From Umbelopsis ramanniana AG (lineage: Eukaryota; Mucoromycota; Umbelopsidomycetes; Umbelopsidales; Umbelopsidaceae), in assembly GCF_025399195.1 (NCBI RefSeq), contig NW_026252093.1, positions 248,001 through 312,000 on the forward strand: a stretch of DNA of 64,000 nucleotides, given 5' to 3'. This document shows, one piece after another, positions 34,257-45,889 of this stretch (its first letter is position 1; the number at the start of each line of letters is the position of its first letter). Below the pieces are notes generated by a model. The model was given only the letters and a program-made list of their open reading frames with translations, was not told the DNA's origin and did not search any database. A program made the translations under genes and the position numbers.

Positions 34257-35587
34257 GTTTTCACAGATTACAAAAGAGAAAGATGGATGGACGGAGTTTT
34301 AGATATCAAACGGTTTCCATGCAAAGCAGACGCTGAGCTGACCTTGCCCGCAATTTTTTTTACATCACGATAATTTCTTTTTTAAATAATGTACCCAGGA
34401 TAGACCAACTTCACAAAAAATAACGTTTTGATCCCTCCTTATCTTGTGCAAAGTCTTGCCAATCAAGAGCCTGAATGTCCATTGGGATAACTATACAGAT
34501 ACAGAAACAGAACGAAAGAAGTGGGAAAGGGGGGGGAGATGTCAGCCTCGTTGTTAGTTTTGCCAAGAGCGGTAACCATGTACGCCAAGTCGGTCAGCCA
34601 TTGCGAAGCCATAACCACTAGTGCTTCCTTAAAAAACTGCCTAGTAACGCCGCGGACGGGAGAGAGGTGAGCCAGTTTTTTTCCCGTATGGCACAGCAAG
34701 AGGTCCCATGATACGGAAAAAAAAGGTTGACCTTGCACGCCAAATAAAATTTTGGTACGACTGACATGATGTTTGCAGTAGTCTGTAAAGCTAACATAAG
34801 CTTATTTCAAGGGTCATTACCTATAGCGTAAACTGGTGACCCACTCACTACAGTGTATGAAGCCAAGAGCTCTATGCACATTACTACCTGGTAGGCATTC
34901 ACCCTCGTGAGCTGTCAAAAGTCTCCGAAATAAGCTTGGCTGTCCGTGCAACAGCAGTGAACCAACCAAATGCGTCGGATTCTGAGTATGGTAAATTTCC
35001 CAGTGAAAGAGTTCAAGCCGGCTGGCAATTTTTGATTGCCAGTTACCTTGTCTGGGACGTAGTGCAAGGTGGGCTTTGTGTACGGTGATTTTTACGTTTA
35101 TATTGCATGGGGAAGCGTGCTCGTGGGTCGATCAGATCTTGTTTACCTAATCAAGACAAGTGCGACAGGACCATGTTATCTCACATAACGCGTGTTAAGT
35201 AAGCAAAAATAAGAGAAGTACGGTGTATAGAATCCCAGCAGCGTAGACTGGCAAAACAAGCGCTGCATATTAAAACTCGGCGGGGAAGGCGGGTATAATT
35301 AATGGGCTCTGAACCGTAGGCGGTCCAATACCGACTGTGTGACAATTGCTACGTGAGGCAAGTAGTAAATTACAATTTTTCATTCATGTGATATCTTTTT
35401 GGGCACCCACCACCACTGACTTGGGCTGACTGACTGGCGGGTCTTACCCCACAAGCAAGCTATATAAACGGGCTGCAAAAATACAAAAAAACTTCTTCTT
35501 TCCAACTACCAATTGCAGCTGCCAGCTTTTGCTCTATCTCACCCTTTTTTTTCCCATTCTCTCTTCCTATATAATCATTGCTGCATT
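34257..35587. other. Gene-free 1.3 kb upstream of SEC1
   Basis: Contains the SEC1 promoter on its left side and a TATA-containing promoter at its right end. A small 7-bp-stem hairpin (CTGGCAA/TTGCCAG) lies at 35022-35042. The 91-codon minus-strand frame at 34463-34738 shows nothing recognisable. Confidence 0.45.
35461..35467 (+). promoter_or_regulatory. TATA box with pyrimidine-rich leader
   Basis: TATATAA is followed about 30 bp later by CTTCTTCTTTCC and further C/T runs up to 35575, the layout of a strongly transcribed fungal gene. Downstream sits only a 44-codon ORF. Confidence 0.55.
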
Positions 35588-35722
35588 ATGTCAATCCTTG
35601 CTCTATCATCACCTCTTGTCAACTCTAACAAGGTACCGGTTCGTAGGGAATCAACGAGCTACTGCCATAACCACCGCATCTTTTACTTTCACAAAGATGG
35701 ATGTCCTTCTTGTCGTCGATGA
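35588..35722 (+). CDS. Candidate 44-residue Cys/His-rich small protein
   Basis: First ATG downstream of a good TATA box (127 bp) and pyrimidine-rich leader. The product ends YCHNHRIFYFHKDGCPSCRR, with a CxH...H...CxxC arrangement that could bind a metal. I do not recognise it. It could instead be the first exon of a spliced gene (AAG/GTACCG is a possible donor at 35633) or a peptide in a non-coding RNA. No matching downstream exon was found in the next 700 bases. Confidence 0.3.
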   Translation: MSILALSSPLVNSNKVPVRRESTSYCHNHRIFYFHKDGCPSCRR

Positions 35723-36411
35723 TCTCCCTTTGGAAAGATACTTATGATGTAGGCATTACGCAACGTGGATTTTGGTGATACCAGTAAAATATGAGCAATG
35801 AAATATTGGATCGACAACGTCTCCAAAAGACTCTCTCCACCACACAAAAGATCCCTAGCTACTGGAAGAAGACAAAAGGAAATATCTATCGCAATGAATT
35901 TCAAGAAAAGAAAAAAAACTCAAGATAAAAAGATCACACACACTTGAACCAAGAGGAAAAAAAACAAAACAAAAAAATTATTTCGCAATGCTGTTTGCTA
36001 AAACCACCAAAAACGAAAATCACAAAATGGAAGATCCAACCAATTTGGCCCCCCATTGCTTTTTGCTCATATCTTGCACAAATGATGACGAGATTCATCC
36101 GCAACAAAACGTAGAATGATCCCACCCCCCACAAGGCGCGCACTCACACACAGTTATTTTCATTGAGCATCCACTTATTTTGTAGCACTTTACAAAATTT
36201 TCTTTTCCTTTTTGTGTACATATTATTTTTTTATTACTTATTATAAACGTCTTTCGAATTGGAAAATGGTATATAGTATTTGTCCCATTTATTTACACAG
36301 TACCCACTTCACATGGCTCTTTTTGGCGCATATAAGATCCAACTACGGGAACGAAATTTGGGGTTTGTGTTGGGTTGGGAAGAGGACGAAAAGAGCCCAA
36401 GTATTTACAAA
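35723..36411. other. Low-complexity A/T-rich intergenic region
   Basis: 689 bp, rich in A-runs (35905-35985) and T-runs (36190-36245). No ORF with a recognisable product; it holds the TSTD2 3' end. Confidence 0.4.
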
Positions 36412-37824
36412 TCATGTGAAAAACGCGTCTGCCTGGATGTTCTGGTCTGACTTCATTGGGCTTGTCTTGATCGGTGTGGACTCCTCTTGTCGCCTCAGCT
36501 TCTCACATTTGCACATGCCAGTCCGACCGTCGCAGCTATCGCAACATACCATTTGCTCGTGCTTGGCTTCGCATGTTGCACAGCAGATAATCAAGAGATG
36601 ACATTGCCGACTGCATTTGACATAACGAGCACAAGGTTGCTGACAAACTTGACAATTTGAAATAGTACCTTGATTTCCCGTTGATTGTCTTGCATCAAAA
36701 ACATAGTTTTTCCCTTTCCAAAGGGGCTCGATCTCGGCTTTTTTGCTCCATTCCAGATAATTGTGAATACCCCCGTCCAACATCCAAACTTGTGTGTCGG
36801 TTGATAGTGTTTGTCGAAGATACGCCGACGCTTTCTCACAGCGAATGCCCCTATCGAAATGAAAGGAAACATAAAAATATGGCACGGAGAAAAGTCAAAA
36901 CATGGGCCATAATTTTTTCATGGGATTGTTTTGGTTTCCATGTTTGTACACTTGAGATAGTTTAACTTACCCTGTGCAATAGGTCAGAACAACTTTGCCA
37001 TCCAGAGCCTCCTTATTCCTTTCAACCCACGCTGGGAATCGTGCAAACTTGCGTGTGGCCGGAGTAATTGCCCTTTCAAATTTGCCAATTCGACTTTCAT
37101 AATAATTTCTAGTGTCAAGAATAAGGACGTCTTGCCTCTGCAGCATTTCATGGAACTTGGCAGGTGGTAATTTGCCTTCCTTGTGAGATGCCGTAAGCAG
37201 AGTTGATAATGTCACATCGGCGTTCAGTGGGCATATTTCTTCTACGACTTTGACCGAAAGATCCTCAAACACATGGACACAACCCGAAGACGGTTTGAAA
37301 AAATCATATGGGTCTTTGTCCTCCAAGTGTAGCCTATCTACGACGTATTTGATGTAATGTCCAATGGCATCATTGGTCCCAGCAAGGGTAACATTGACTC
37401 CTTCATGCGCTACCCGAACTTTTCCCGTGATGGAAAATTGGCTGCACAGTTGATAGTGTTGTTCAGCTAGTTGATCTGGACTCTCGATGGCTTGATAGAG
37501 ATAAAAGAGAATGACTGTGTAATCGGATATATCACAATCACATTCAGTGGAGATAGGATCACTGCTGCCCTTTTTGCTTCTTCTTTTCCGAAATGCTTTA
37601 CTATCTACTTTAGTTGTTTCAGCGTCTTGATATTGTCGGTATACCCGAGATGCCTCTTGCTGTAACTCATCACCATGGTCTGAGTGTGCATGTTTGAATG
37701 CTTCCGCTTTCGTCTGTAGTGTTTGTCCGCAACAGCTCCAGAGCCCGTCGTTAGACTGGCATTGCTCTATGAATAAGTTGGCAGCTCGCCGTCGTGCACA
37801 TTCTAGAGTGCGATCTATGGCCAT
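36412..37824 (-). CDS. TSTD2/TrhO-like rhodanese-domain protein
   Basis: Two exons (minus): 36971-37824 and 36412-36850 (intron 120 nt), 430 aa. Domain order: an N-terminal CxxC/HxxxH zinc-finger-like segment (WSCCGQTLQTKAEAFKHAHS), a central ferredoxin-like domain (FSITGKVRVAHEGVNVTLAG), a rhodanese domain with DVLILDTRNYYESRIGKF, and the active-site loop CTGGIRCEK made across the splice junction (catalytic Cys about 283). The C-terminal cysteine cluster (CQVCQQPCARYVKC onwards) is the metal-binding tail of this family. Bacterial TrhO uses the same architecture to 5-hydroxylate uridine 34 of tRNA; the human homologue is TSTD2. A tRNA wobble-modification role is inferred from the family. Divergent from the HECT ligase gene. 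Confidence 0.88.
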
Positions 37825-38497
37825 GCTTAATATCTTTTATTTGCGGGGATGCTTTCGGTTGGACCCCTCCGCTGAAAAAAAAATTTTGTGTGCAAACTCG
37901 GAGTTTAGCATACTGGGAAGATGGCTCATTGAAAAAACTGGGAGAGGGAAGTCATCTCAAGGTAAGATTTCTCAAACCTTTTGTACTTATGCTCATCTGT
38001 CAATAAAGTGTCTCTTTCGACATCGTAAATAACAAGATGGGGACTGGTCTTAACGTTCGAAGGTCTTTATTATGCCCGTGGTTCGAACGGCTTGAACTCG
38101 GGGCGATATCAGTTTATTTTGAACTAGGACATACAGGTGGCTACACTTGCAGTCTTGACAGTGATAACTTGGACCAATAGCAAAGTCAGACTTTCACTTG
38201 CCTTACATTCTCCCACACCCGAAACAGTTTGCAACTTTATTTCCAAGTGCTACGATCTGAATGTTCCTTACTTCCTGTAACCGATATGTCCATTAACTTT
38301 GAGAATAAGTATAAGGCTCGTCTTTTTTATTGCTGCAATGACTCTTTTAATGATATCATTGCGCGACTGAGAGAAAATGGACCGTTTCCAGAAACCATAT
38401 ATTGAAGCACATCGTCACGTGAAACAGTCACGTGGTTTGAGCACATAGACTCTTGAGTCGACTGGTGCGGCTTTTGCTTACCGATCTTGCCCCAAGT
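37825..38497. other. Divergent intergenic region, TSTD2 / HECT ligase
   Basis: 673 bp carrying both promoters. Two CACGTG sites lie close to the HECT gene. No ORF called; a GGTTCGA at 38085 resembles a tRNA B box but lacks a pairing T stem. Confidence 0.5.
38416..38434 (+). promoter_or_regulatory. Pair of GTCACGTG (bHLH/Cbf1-type) sites
   Basis: CACGTG occurs at 38416-38421 and 38429-38434, each preceded by GT, so both match RTCACRTG. They lie 64-82 bp upstream of the HECT ligase ATG and could also serve TSTD2. Confidence 0.6.
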
Positions 38498-41400
38498 ATG
38501 CCTGATGTTGATGATGTCTCCTCACCTTCACAACAAACCTCAATACCAACTTCACCTTTAATGTCGCCGTCTGATGATCGTGAAGGCTTCCTTTGTTTAA
38601 GTCCCACGAACAAGGATCCACGACCATCCGCTAGCTCAGCACAGACCTCCAAGATAAATGCGACTAACAGTGCTAATTCAACAGAAATCAGCATTCATGC
38701 AGCACCTCGACGGAGACGCTCTTCTAATGCCTCCAGCAAGCTAGCGGCTGTGCCTGGGAATCCATTGAGACAGCATGGTTCCGATTCCTTGGCACCTAAT
38801 TATCGAGAAACTGGGCGTGGAGTTGCAAATGCAGTCAATTCCCAACAATACTCAATGATGCAATATCGGCAAACCAAAGAAAGATCTCAATCATGCCACG
38901 AAGAAGAAAATAGAAAGGTATCGGTCAAGCAAATAGATGCTCAGTCGGACAAACATAATAAGGTAGACCGTACAAGGCACCGCCAGTCCACAGTTCAAAA
39001 GGCGACGACCGCCTTTAGTTTGAAGGTGAAACAGTACTTCTACCAAATACACTCGGGATGCAACAACTCAGACTGCTACAATAGACTCTGTGCAAATGGC
39101 AGCCATAGAGGTATGTTTTGAATCATTTTATTTATTTATTATATTTCTGTTCTATCGTCGAACTTGGCAATGTGACACTGAAAATATTATTATAAAAATA
39201 CAATTTTTAGGTCTCAAGCTTAACCCTGAAGGTGCATTAGTCCTAGCCATCCACTTTGCTTCCAAGCCACACAGCAAGTTGTGCCAAGCAATAACGCAGC
39301 TGCCAGATACCACCATACTGCACTACTTTGATACCCGTTTGCAGAGGTCGCAGAAAAAATCGAACGAACCGCAATCCTTTTTGTCAGAGCTGTTTACATC
39401 AACGTCATCATTTTCTCCCATCATACACTCCAGTACCAGTGAATCACCTGCCCAAAAAGACGCACAGATTCCTGAAGCGCATTCCGCTAATGATGATGAA
39501 GAAGATGACTCAAAACTGCCTGACTCTTTTAGAAAGACGGCCATAGTCAACATGGAACGACCATTTGGAGCTGCTCTGTACGATGCACCATTTCCTGAGA
39601 GTAACATCCAAAACATTCCTAGCCAAGTTAGACAATTTTGGGGGAATGTATCTGCTGGTGTGCTTAGTGCCATTGGCGGCAACAGACGGTTCATAGTTCC
39701 ACATAATAATGAAAGCCCTTTGAATGAATTGGAATACTATGAAGAGCGCAACAACTGGTTGAAGCGATCTCGACGTAGCAGTAAATACGAAAAGAAATAT
39801 GGCCAACGAAACAGCAAGCCACATACTCGAAATGATGACATTCATATGGATGATGTTGCGAAAGCTAACTTGCAAACTTCTCAAGAACTTGACAGTGTGA
39901 AGGAAGTTGACGTATCTACGGATGCACATTCTCATGTCTTTATTGATATGAAACATTTCAAGAGTTATTTCGATAAGATGAGTTCATCGGAACCTGACGA
40001 CCAATTCAGATACTTATCCAATCTTATCAAGCTCACTTTTGAACATTGGGACGGCCTCGGCAACAGCTTCCTTTTGGGACATGAAGTAGAAGATCAGCAA
40101 CACCCGAGCATCAACAAGGCAGCTTTGAACGACCTGTTTGATCTTTTAGTAACGGCCAATAACAAGAACGCCGACTTGCTTCTTAAAGTCGCCTCCGAGA
40201 GTTTGGAAATGCTCCTCACCAGAATGATTCTCAATTGCGACGATGTCTGTCAATACCAAGCTACGTCTGATTCATCCAAAGTTATGGACGAACCAGACGA
40301 TTATTTCTTTTCTCGGAATGCGGTCGATTGGTGCCGTTCTGTTGCATCTTGCATGCAATGGTATATAATACAGAAGAAACACTCATCCGCAGCTTCGGTG
40401 TCTGCGGAATCATGTCCTGACAAAACGGATGTAGACGAGAGCAAAGCAGACGGAAGTGGAAGCATCGGTGCAGCGCATAACCTCAAGGCAAACATCGCTG
40501 TCGGTGAAGATATACTCATTCAAAAGCTGATTACCATATTATGTAAGATATCCAGTCATAAAACGTCCGACATGCGTGCGTTGTTAACGAGCACACTGCA
40601 TTGGTAAGTTATTATCCACCTCACATTGAGCTGGCTTTCTACAATTTTACATAGTCTAATTTTCTCTACGATTCAGCTTTGATGCGGAGGATATGTCAGC
40701 ATTTGTCAAATTGTGCCATGTGTTTATGGAAGATCATTACCATTCCAGCCCTTACAAGCTTGACGAAGATGACCACGTTATACGCACTACCAAAGCTCTT
40801 GAATTACTATGTAAGTTGTTACAAAAGTATGAAATTGACCTATGTACAATTTGATTTCTGATCCTGATAATTACCCTTGTAAAGACGACTCAAATTGTCT
40901 GGATCCAAACCAGCCCATTGTCCCAGTCACGACATTTTATAATGATGCTTTCAACCGCATCTTGGACGTTAAGGACGAATATCGTATTTGGAAGCGGGTT
41001 CAGTTGGTGGGAGAAGGGCGACATTCGGCGTCATATATTGTCAAGCTCATGGGGGCTGGCAAAACCAACACGTATTTGAATTTGAATGAAAACCAGCGTC
41101 GTACTCGACTCTTCTTAACGACATCGTCAACATCAATGCTGTTGCCTTTCCCCCTTATGCACGAATACCAATTCTCCATATTCAGTTACTCATTTCTCCT
41201 GCCCCCATCGCTCAAACGAAAAATCTTGCATATAGATGCGATGGCTCAAATGTCATCAGAGTATGAAGATGCATGCGTCAATCATACTTTGGTCGCCCAT
41301 GCTCAAAGACTGCTTTCCGATTCTCCCAAGATGGTTCGTAACTTGGAAACCAGCTTACGCAGTGCCACATGTCCGTATTTGCTATTGGAGATCACTAGAG

Positions 41401-42675
41401 AGCACCTTATTGATGATACCTGGCAACAAATATCACGGCGTTGGGCCGATCTTAAGAAGCCTCTCAAGGTTCGATTCATAGGCGGTGGTGAAGAAGGCAT
41501 GGATCAAGGCGGCGTACAAAAGGAGTTTTTCGGAGTTCTGATGGAACAATTAATTCACTCTCCATCTGGCCTGTTCGAAGTTGACCAAGAAACGAGATCC
41601 AGCTGGGTCAGTTCCAATGCAGGCGTCTACAACGAGTCCACTCGATCTTTGGAAATTGATGCAGAGACACGTCGATCATTTGAAATGTTTGGTGTGCTGA
41701 TGGGCCTGGCAATCTACAATGGAGTCGTACTTGGTTTACAATTTCCAAAAATCTTTTGGAAAATGCTTACGTGCCCGAATCCTTCTACGCTTGATGACGA
41801 CAATGCACTGTTCAGCTTAAACGACCTTGAAGAAGGATGGCCTAGCCTTGGAAAGGGTTTACGCCAGCTACTCGATTGGGAACAGGATGATGTCGAAGAC
41901 ATCTTTTGTCGCAGTTACGAAATATCATACTCCACTCTTGGTAACGCTGTAGTTACTATTCCTCTTGTTGCCGACGGTGAAAACGTACCTGTGACCAATG
42001 AAAACCGCAAGGAATTTGTAGATGACTATTGTCGGCACTTCATGTACAGTTGGATCCGTGAACCTATGCTTGCTATCCGACGAGGCGTTTGGAGTGTCAT
42101 TGGTGGATCAGCTGTTGCTATGTGTACTGCGGATGAAGTCGAAGTGATTGCTTGTGGACAGCGAGATGGTCCTGAAGGATTGGACCTTGACATGCATGAG
42201 CTTGAGAGCGCGGCTGAATACGATGATGGCTACGATTCCAATCACGTTGTCATCAGGTAAGTAAAACACATATCTGCCCCTTCCTGTTTGAAAAAAGCAA
42301 GTAACACTAATTTCGCAAACTTTGCTCTGCTCTACAGAAACTTTTGGTCCATTGTTCACGAGTTGTCACCCCAACAAAAGCGACATTTGCTACTATTTGT
42401 CACCGCAAGCGATAGAATACCAGTTGGTGGACTAAAAGAGCTTATGTTTGTCATACAACGGAACGGACCTGACAGTGATCGGTAAGCTTGAAAACCTTTT
42501 TTCTTTTTTATTTCTTTTGCGTTTAGCTCCACTAACCATTTTCTTATTTTATAGATTACCTACTGCTCTTACCTGCTTTAGCCGACTTCTTCTCCCAGAA
42601 TACTCTAGCCGAGAAAAGCTAAAGAACCGGCTAATCGTTTCTATAGAAAACGCAAAGGGATTTGGTCTCGTTTAA
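38498..42675 (+). CDS. HECT E3 ubiquitin ligase with N-terminal AZUL zinc finger (UBE3A/HECTD2/Hul4 class)
   Basis: Six exons: 38498-39110, 39211-40603, 40677-40810, 40885-42256, 42338-42481, 42555-42675; 1258 aa. The upstream frame opens with TTG, so the ATG at 38498 is the start. After a Ser-rich disordered region of about 175 residues comes an AZUL finger with Cys at about 188, 193, 198 and 229 (HSGCNNSDCYNRLC), as in UBE3A, where it docks on the proteasome subunit Rpn10. A long middle region follows, then the HECT domain: LKVRFIGGGEEGMDQGGV, FEMFGVLMGLAIYNG, and the catalytic loop LPTALTCF with active Cys about 1226, 32 residues from the end. Human UBE3A, HECTD2 and yeast Hul4 are the relatives. 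The intron at 40811-40884 ends in an unusual AAAG acceptor, chosen because it alone restores the reading frame. Confidence 0.9.
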
Positions 42676-43101
42676 GTTCCATGATAACACTCACCATTTG
42701 CCAGATCAACCTACCCACCCGCATTCCCTTACTTTGTTTATTACATGTATTCTTGTATTTTTGTTTTCCATAACGTTTTCGTTGCTTTCCCACTACTGTT
42801 CTCATACCCCCTCCTCTATCTTTTCGTATTGCCTCACCCTTTCGTAGACATTTGAGCATCATCATGTATATTCCTGTTTTGTAAGTGATAAATCAAACAA
42901 TCGCATTTGGCGGTCTTCCATGCAATTCAATTGCTGATATCAGTCAGATCACAATGATATTTATTACGTTACTGAAGAAATGATATGTGTCATCCTCTAC
43001 CCCAAAACCGAAAAAAACAAAACAAAACAAGTAAGAGCAAAGCAGAAAGCAAAAACAGGGGAAGAAAAAACACAAAACTAAATTGTAACATATTGAGGTT
43101 C
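42676..43101. other. Convergent intergenic region
   Basis: 426 bp between the HECT ligase and SPIN90-like stop codons, pyrimidine-rich on the plus strand in its left half and A-rich around 43010-43080. No gene seen. Confidence 0.4.
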
Positions 43102-45147
43102 TTATGCGCATAAGACGCCTCGGTCAGTATCCCCTTTATTTATTGGCTGGGGATCTGCCATTCCAACGGTGGAACTCACAGCGTTTTCGGCCGATGTAGT
43201 CGTATCAGCTGCTATAGCAGCTGATACTACGGGAGATGGTGATGAATTTTCGGACGCTATGGCTATAGCAACGCTATCTGGGCCGATTTTTATATTATCA
43301 AGGTGTACACCAACGACGGGTGCAACGGGTTCCTGGCAAACCTAACAAATGCAATGAGAACCCGTTAGATTAATGTGGCCACTCTATGTGTCGCTTTCAT
43401 TTAAATGCCATTTAACTTACCCCAGCCCACCAGTCCTCCATGATTCGTTGAACAAGTCGCTGAGTAGTTGAGTTCACAGGGCGATATGCTCGAGGCGCTA
43501 TCATAGCACACAAGATGCGATGAATCTGCTGATGTTTGTAGGGGGTGTATCGCAATTGAGTGTTGACCAACATGGGATTGAGCACACGAAGATATGTCTG
43601 GCGAAGCTAAGAACGCAGTACTGCTTAGAGATCCGCACAATACCATTTTTACGGGTTGCCAAAAAAGGACAGCTTGGAATGACACTTACCGCCTCTGCAT
43701 CATTTTCGTCTCCTAAATCACAAAGTTCTCTTAATACTATATCGACAAGTACGCACAGGTCGTTGGTATAGAAGAATTCGAACAGTTCTTCGGTGGTAAA
43801 TATTAAGTACAGTAACTTTAAGATCAACATCTGGACACAAGCATCATCTAAAATTCGCCATGCGAAGGTATGAAGGCACCGTTTAGTAAAGTCACCATGA
43901 TGACAAGAAAAATCAAAACCCCTGAGATACTATACCGGCACGATTCAACATAAATATCAAGTTTTCGCTAAATGTTTTGCTGCTTCCTATCTTGGATCTC
44001 AGTACTCGCAGTATCTGGTTTTGAAATTCGCTTCCATCGTCGGACACTGGACTCATAGCTCGCTGCATCATGAATTGTTCGTTAAATACAAGTATAAGTC
44101 GCATCGCCGAGTAATTGAGTAGTTCTTCACTGTCGTTCGACATATTCTCCACAATATCCAGCAAGTAGTGAATAAATGCTGGCGAGATATGCTCTAAAAT
44201 TGCCCATTGTCAGTGCTGTAATCTCTTTCCAGAACACAATAAGGTTACACTTACCAAGATCCCCTTTGCTAAGCTTTGCTACTTTGCACATTTCAAACAT
44301 CAGCATCAGTATTACGATGGTGAAGCGCGTACCACCAATACAGAATTCGATTTCGTTTCTTAATTTCTGCAGAAACAGGTTGGTGCCATTGGCGTCAACT
44401 GTGGTTTGTACAATGGTTTTCATAACGCCTAAATCTTCTCTGCCCGCATGAAGAAGAAAGGCATAAATTATGGAGAGTTCAACTGGGCTGGATGCCTTAG
44501 TCGCTCTAGTTGTGAGAAGATGGCGAACGATACTTTGGTGGTATCGGGAGTATACAGGTGAATCAATGAATTTGTACATTGCATAAGCCACTTCGGCTGA
44601 TGTGGTCAAGAATTCATCTGTAAATAAAGTTAACCGATAAGGCATTAAGATCGAAACAAAGGAGATATTTGCACTATGAATTAAGTTAATAGCTTACGTT
44701 GAAAGTTGATGAGAAATCCAAGGTATGTCTTGGTGATCTCGTTAGCAGCCTCGGGAGAGTCACAGAGCTGCTGACCAAGTACATCGTCTAGCTCTATATA
44801 ATAAATAATAGATGGTGGGGTGAGCAAGTGTGAAAGATACTGGATCAAATATTCTAACGGTCGATTTGCGGGGCTGATGATCGAAGCCAAGTCGCTGATA
44901 AACGTATCGTGTAGTGCTGAAAAACTGCGAAGCCCCAAGGTCATTTATATGACGCAAAGAAAGCGGTTGACTACACACGACCTCAGTGCTGTTGCTGGAT
45001 TGTGACTAGATTGTCGTTGTAGACAAGCTGGGATCCGACGAGGAGAACATGGCGAATTGGAACAGCACTCTCATGATGAAGGGACAAAGCTTTACCTGCG
45101 TAGAAATCAGACACATCATCAAAGTGGTAGACTATACCGTCCTCCAT
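43102..45147 (-). CDS. SPIN90/Ldb17/Dip1-family Arp2/3 activator
   Basis: Eight exons (minus): 45096-45147, 44979-45027, 44698-44924, 44255-44617, 43936-44193, 43690-43847, 43421-43606, 43102-43341; 510 aa, all in phase. The armadillo-like leucine-rich domain is recognisable from NYSAMRLILVFNEQFMM, LFEFFYTNDLCVLVDIVLRE and LRQTYLRVLNPMLVNTQL. In fission yeast Dip1 activates Arp2/3 without a pre-existing filament, seeding the first linear filament of an endocytic actin patch; Ldb17 has the matching role in budding yeast and SPIN90 in animals. The last 80 residues are Ala/Ser-rich, without the Pro-rich SH3 ligands of Ldb17. A 26-bp perfect DNA palindrome lies inside the last exon. Exon 2 is short and its donor (GTGTGT) was chosen by phase. 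Confidence 0.82.
43202..43227. repeat. 26-bp perfect palindrome inside a coding exon
   Basis: Each 13-base half (GTATCAGCTGCTA) is followed directly by its reverse complement, with no spacer. In the SPIN90-like reading frame it encodes VSAAIAADT. Confidence 0.95.
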
Positions 45148-45889
45148 GTGTAGCGTATCTTTTTCTGAATTGCTGTGCTAAACACTATGTATGAATCTAG
45201 GAAGGATGTCTACGATGGAATTAATAGACCGAAAGTAAGGATTCTGCCCGCAGTTTCAAAAAATATAAAAAAAAATATAAAACGGGTTGAGAATTCTAGC
45301 TGAGCACCACCAAAATAAACTTCGTCTCAAGCCTAGAAATAAATATTCGGTGTAGTCCCTCAAGTCTTTCAGAGGGGGGATTCACTCGCAAGCAAGGTAG
45401 ATTGCCCACAAAGGAAATCTATGCGGCTCTTACATGAATACAGGATTATGGCAACCTCGTGGAGAAGCTATACAAATGGAAATCTCACACTTACAATAAA
45501 ATGAGGGTGGATCACGACTGTGAAAAGCTATAGAAATACTGCTTCGGATAATGTGAATTGGGTTCGTTTTACCGAACACAGCAGTGTCGTAATCCATCTT
45601 TCCTGTTTCGGAGCTGGAAATTTTCTAGGTAGAATGAAATGAAGAACAATCAATAAAGACGGCTCGTGGTCACTTGGACCAACGGCTACTCTCTGAAAAA
45701 TATGTAATTTTATTAGTGCTATTTCGTCTGAATTCTGCTCCTACCTTATTGTATATATGATGAAAGAAATATTCTTCTAGTTCATTATGTGGCAAGCAGT
45801 GTATTCAGTCAATGTGACAATGTCGTAAATGTTGAGCGAATGGCGCTCTTTCAGTTTATTATACAAATTTCTTCTATCATACAACAGGT
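45148..45889. other. Intergenic, SPIN90-like promoter / NuiA-like 3' end
   Basis: 742 bp between two minus-strand genes. AT-rich, with an A-run at 45265-45280; no ORF called. Confidence 0.4.

Noticed and set aside
38041-38110. tRNA-like GGTTCGA element
   Set aside because: The bases flanking it do not form a T stem and no A box or acceptor stem is visible.
39510-39956. 148-codon minus-strand ORF
   Set aside because: Antisense to the second exon of the HECT ligase, where the plus frame is continuous and in phase.
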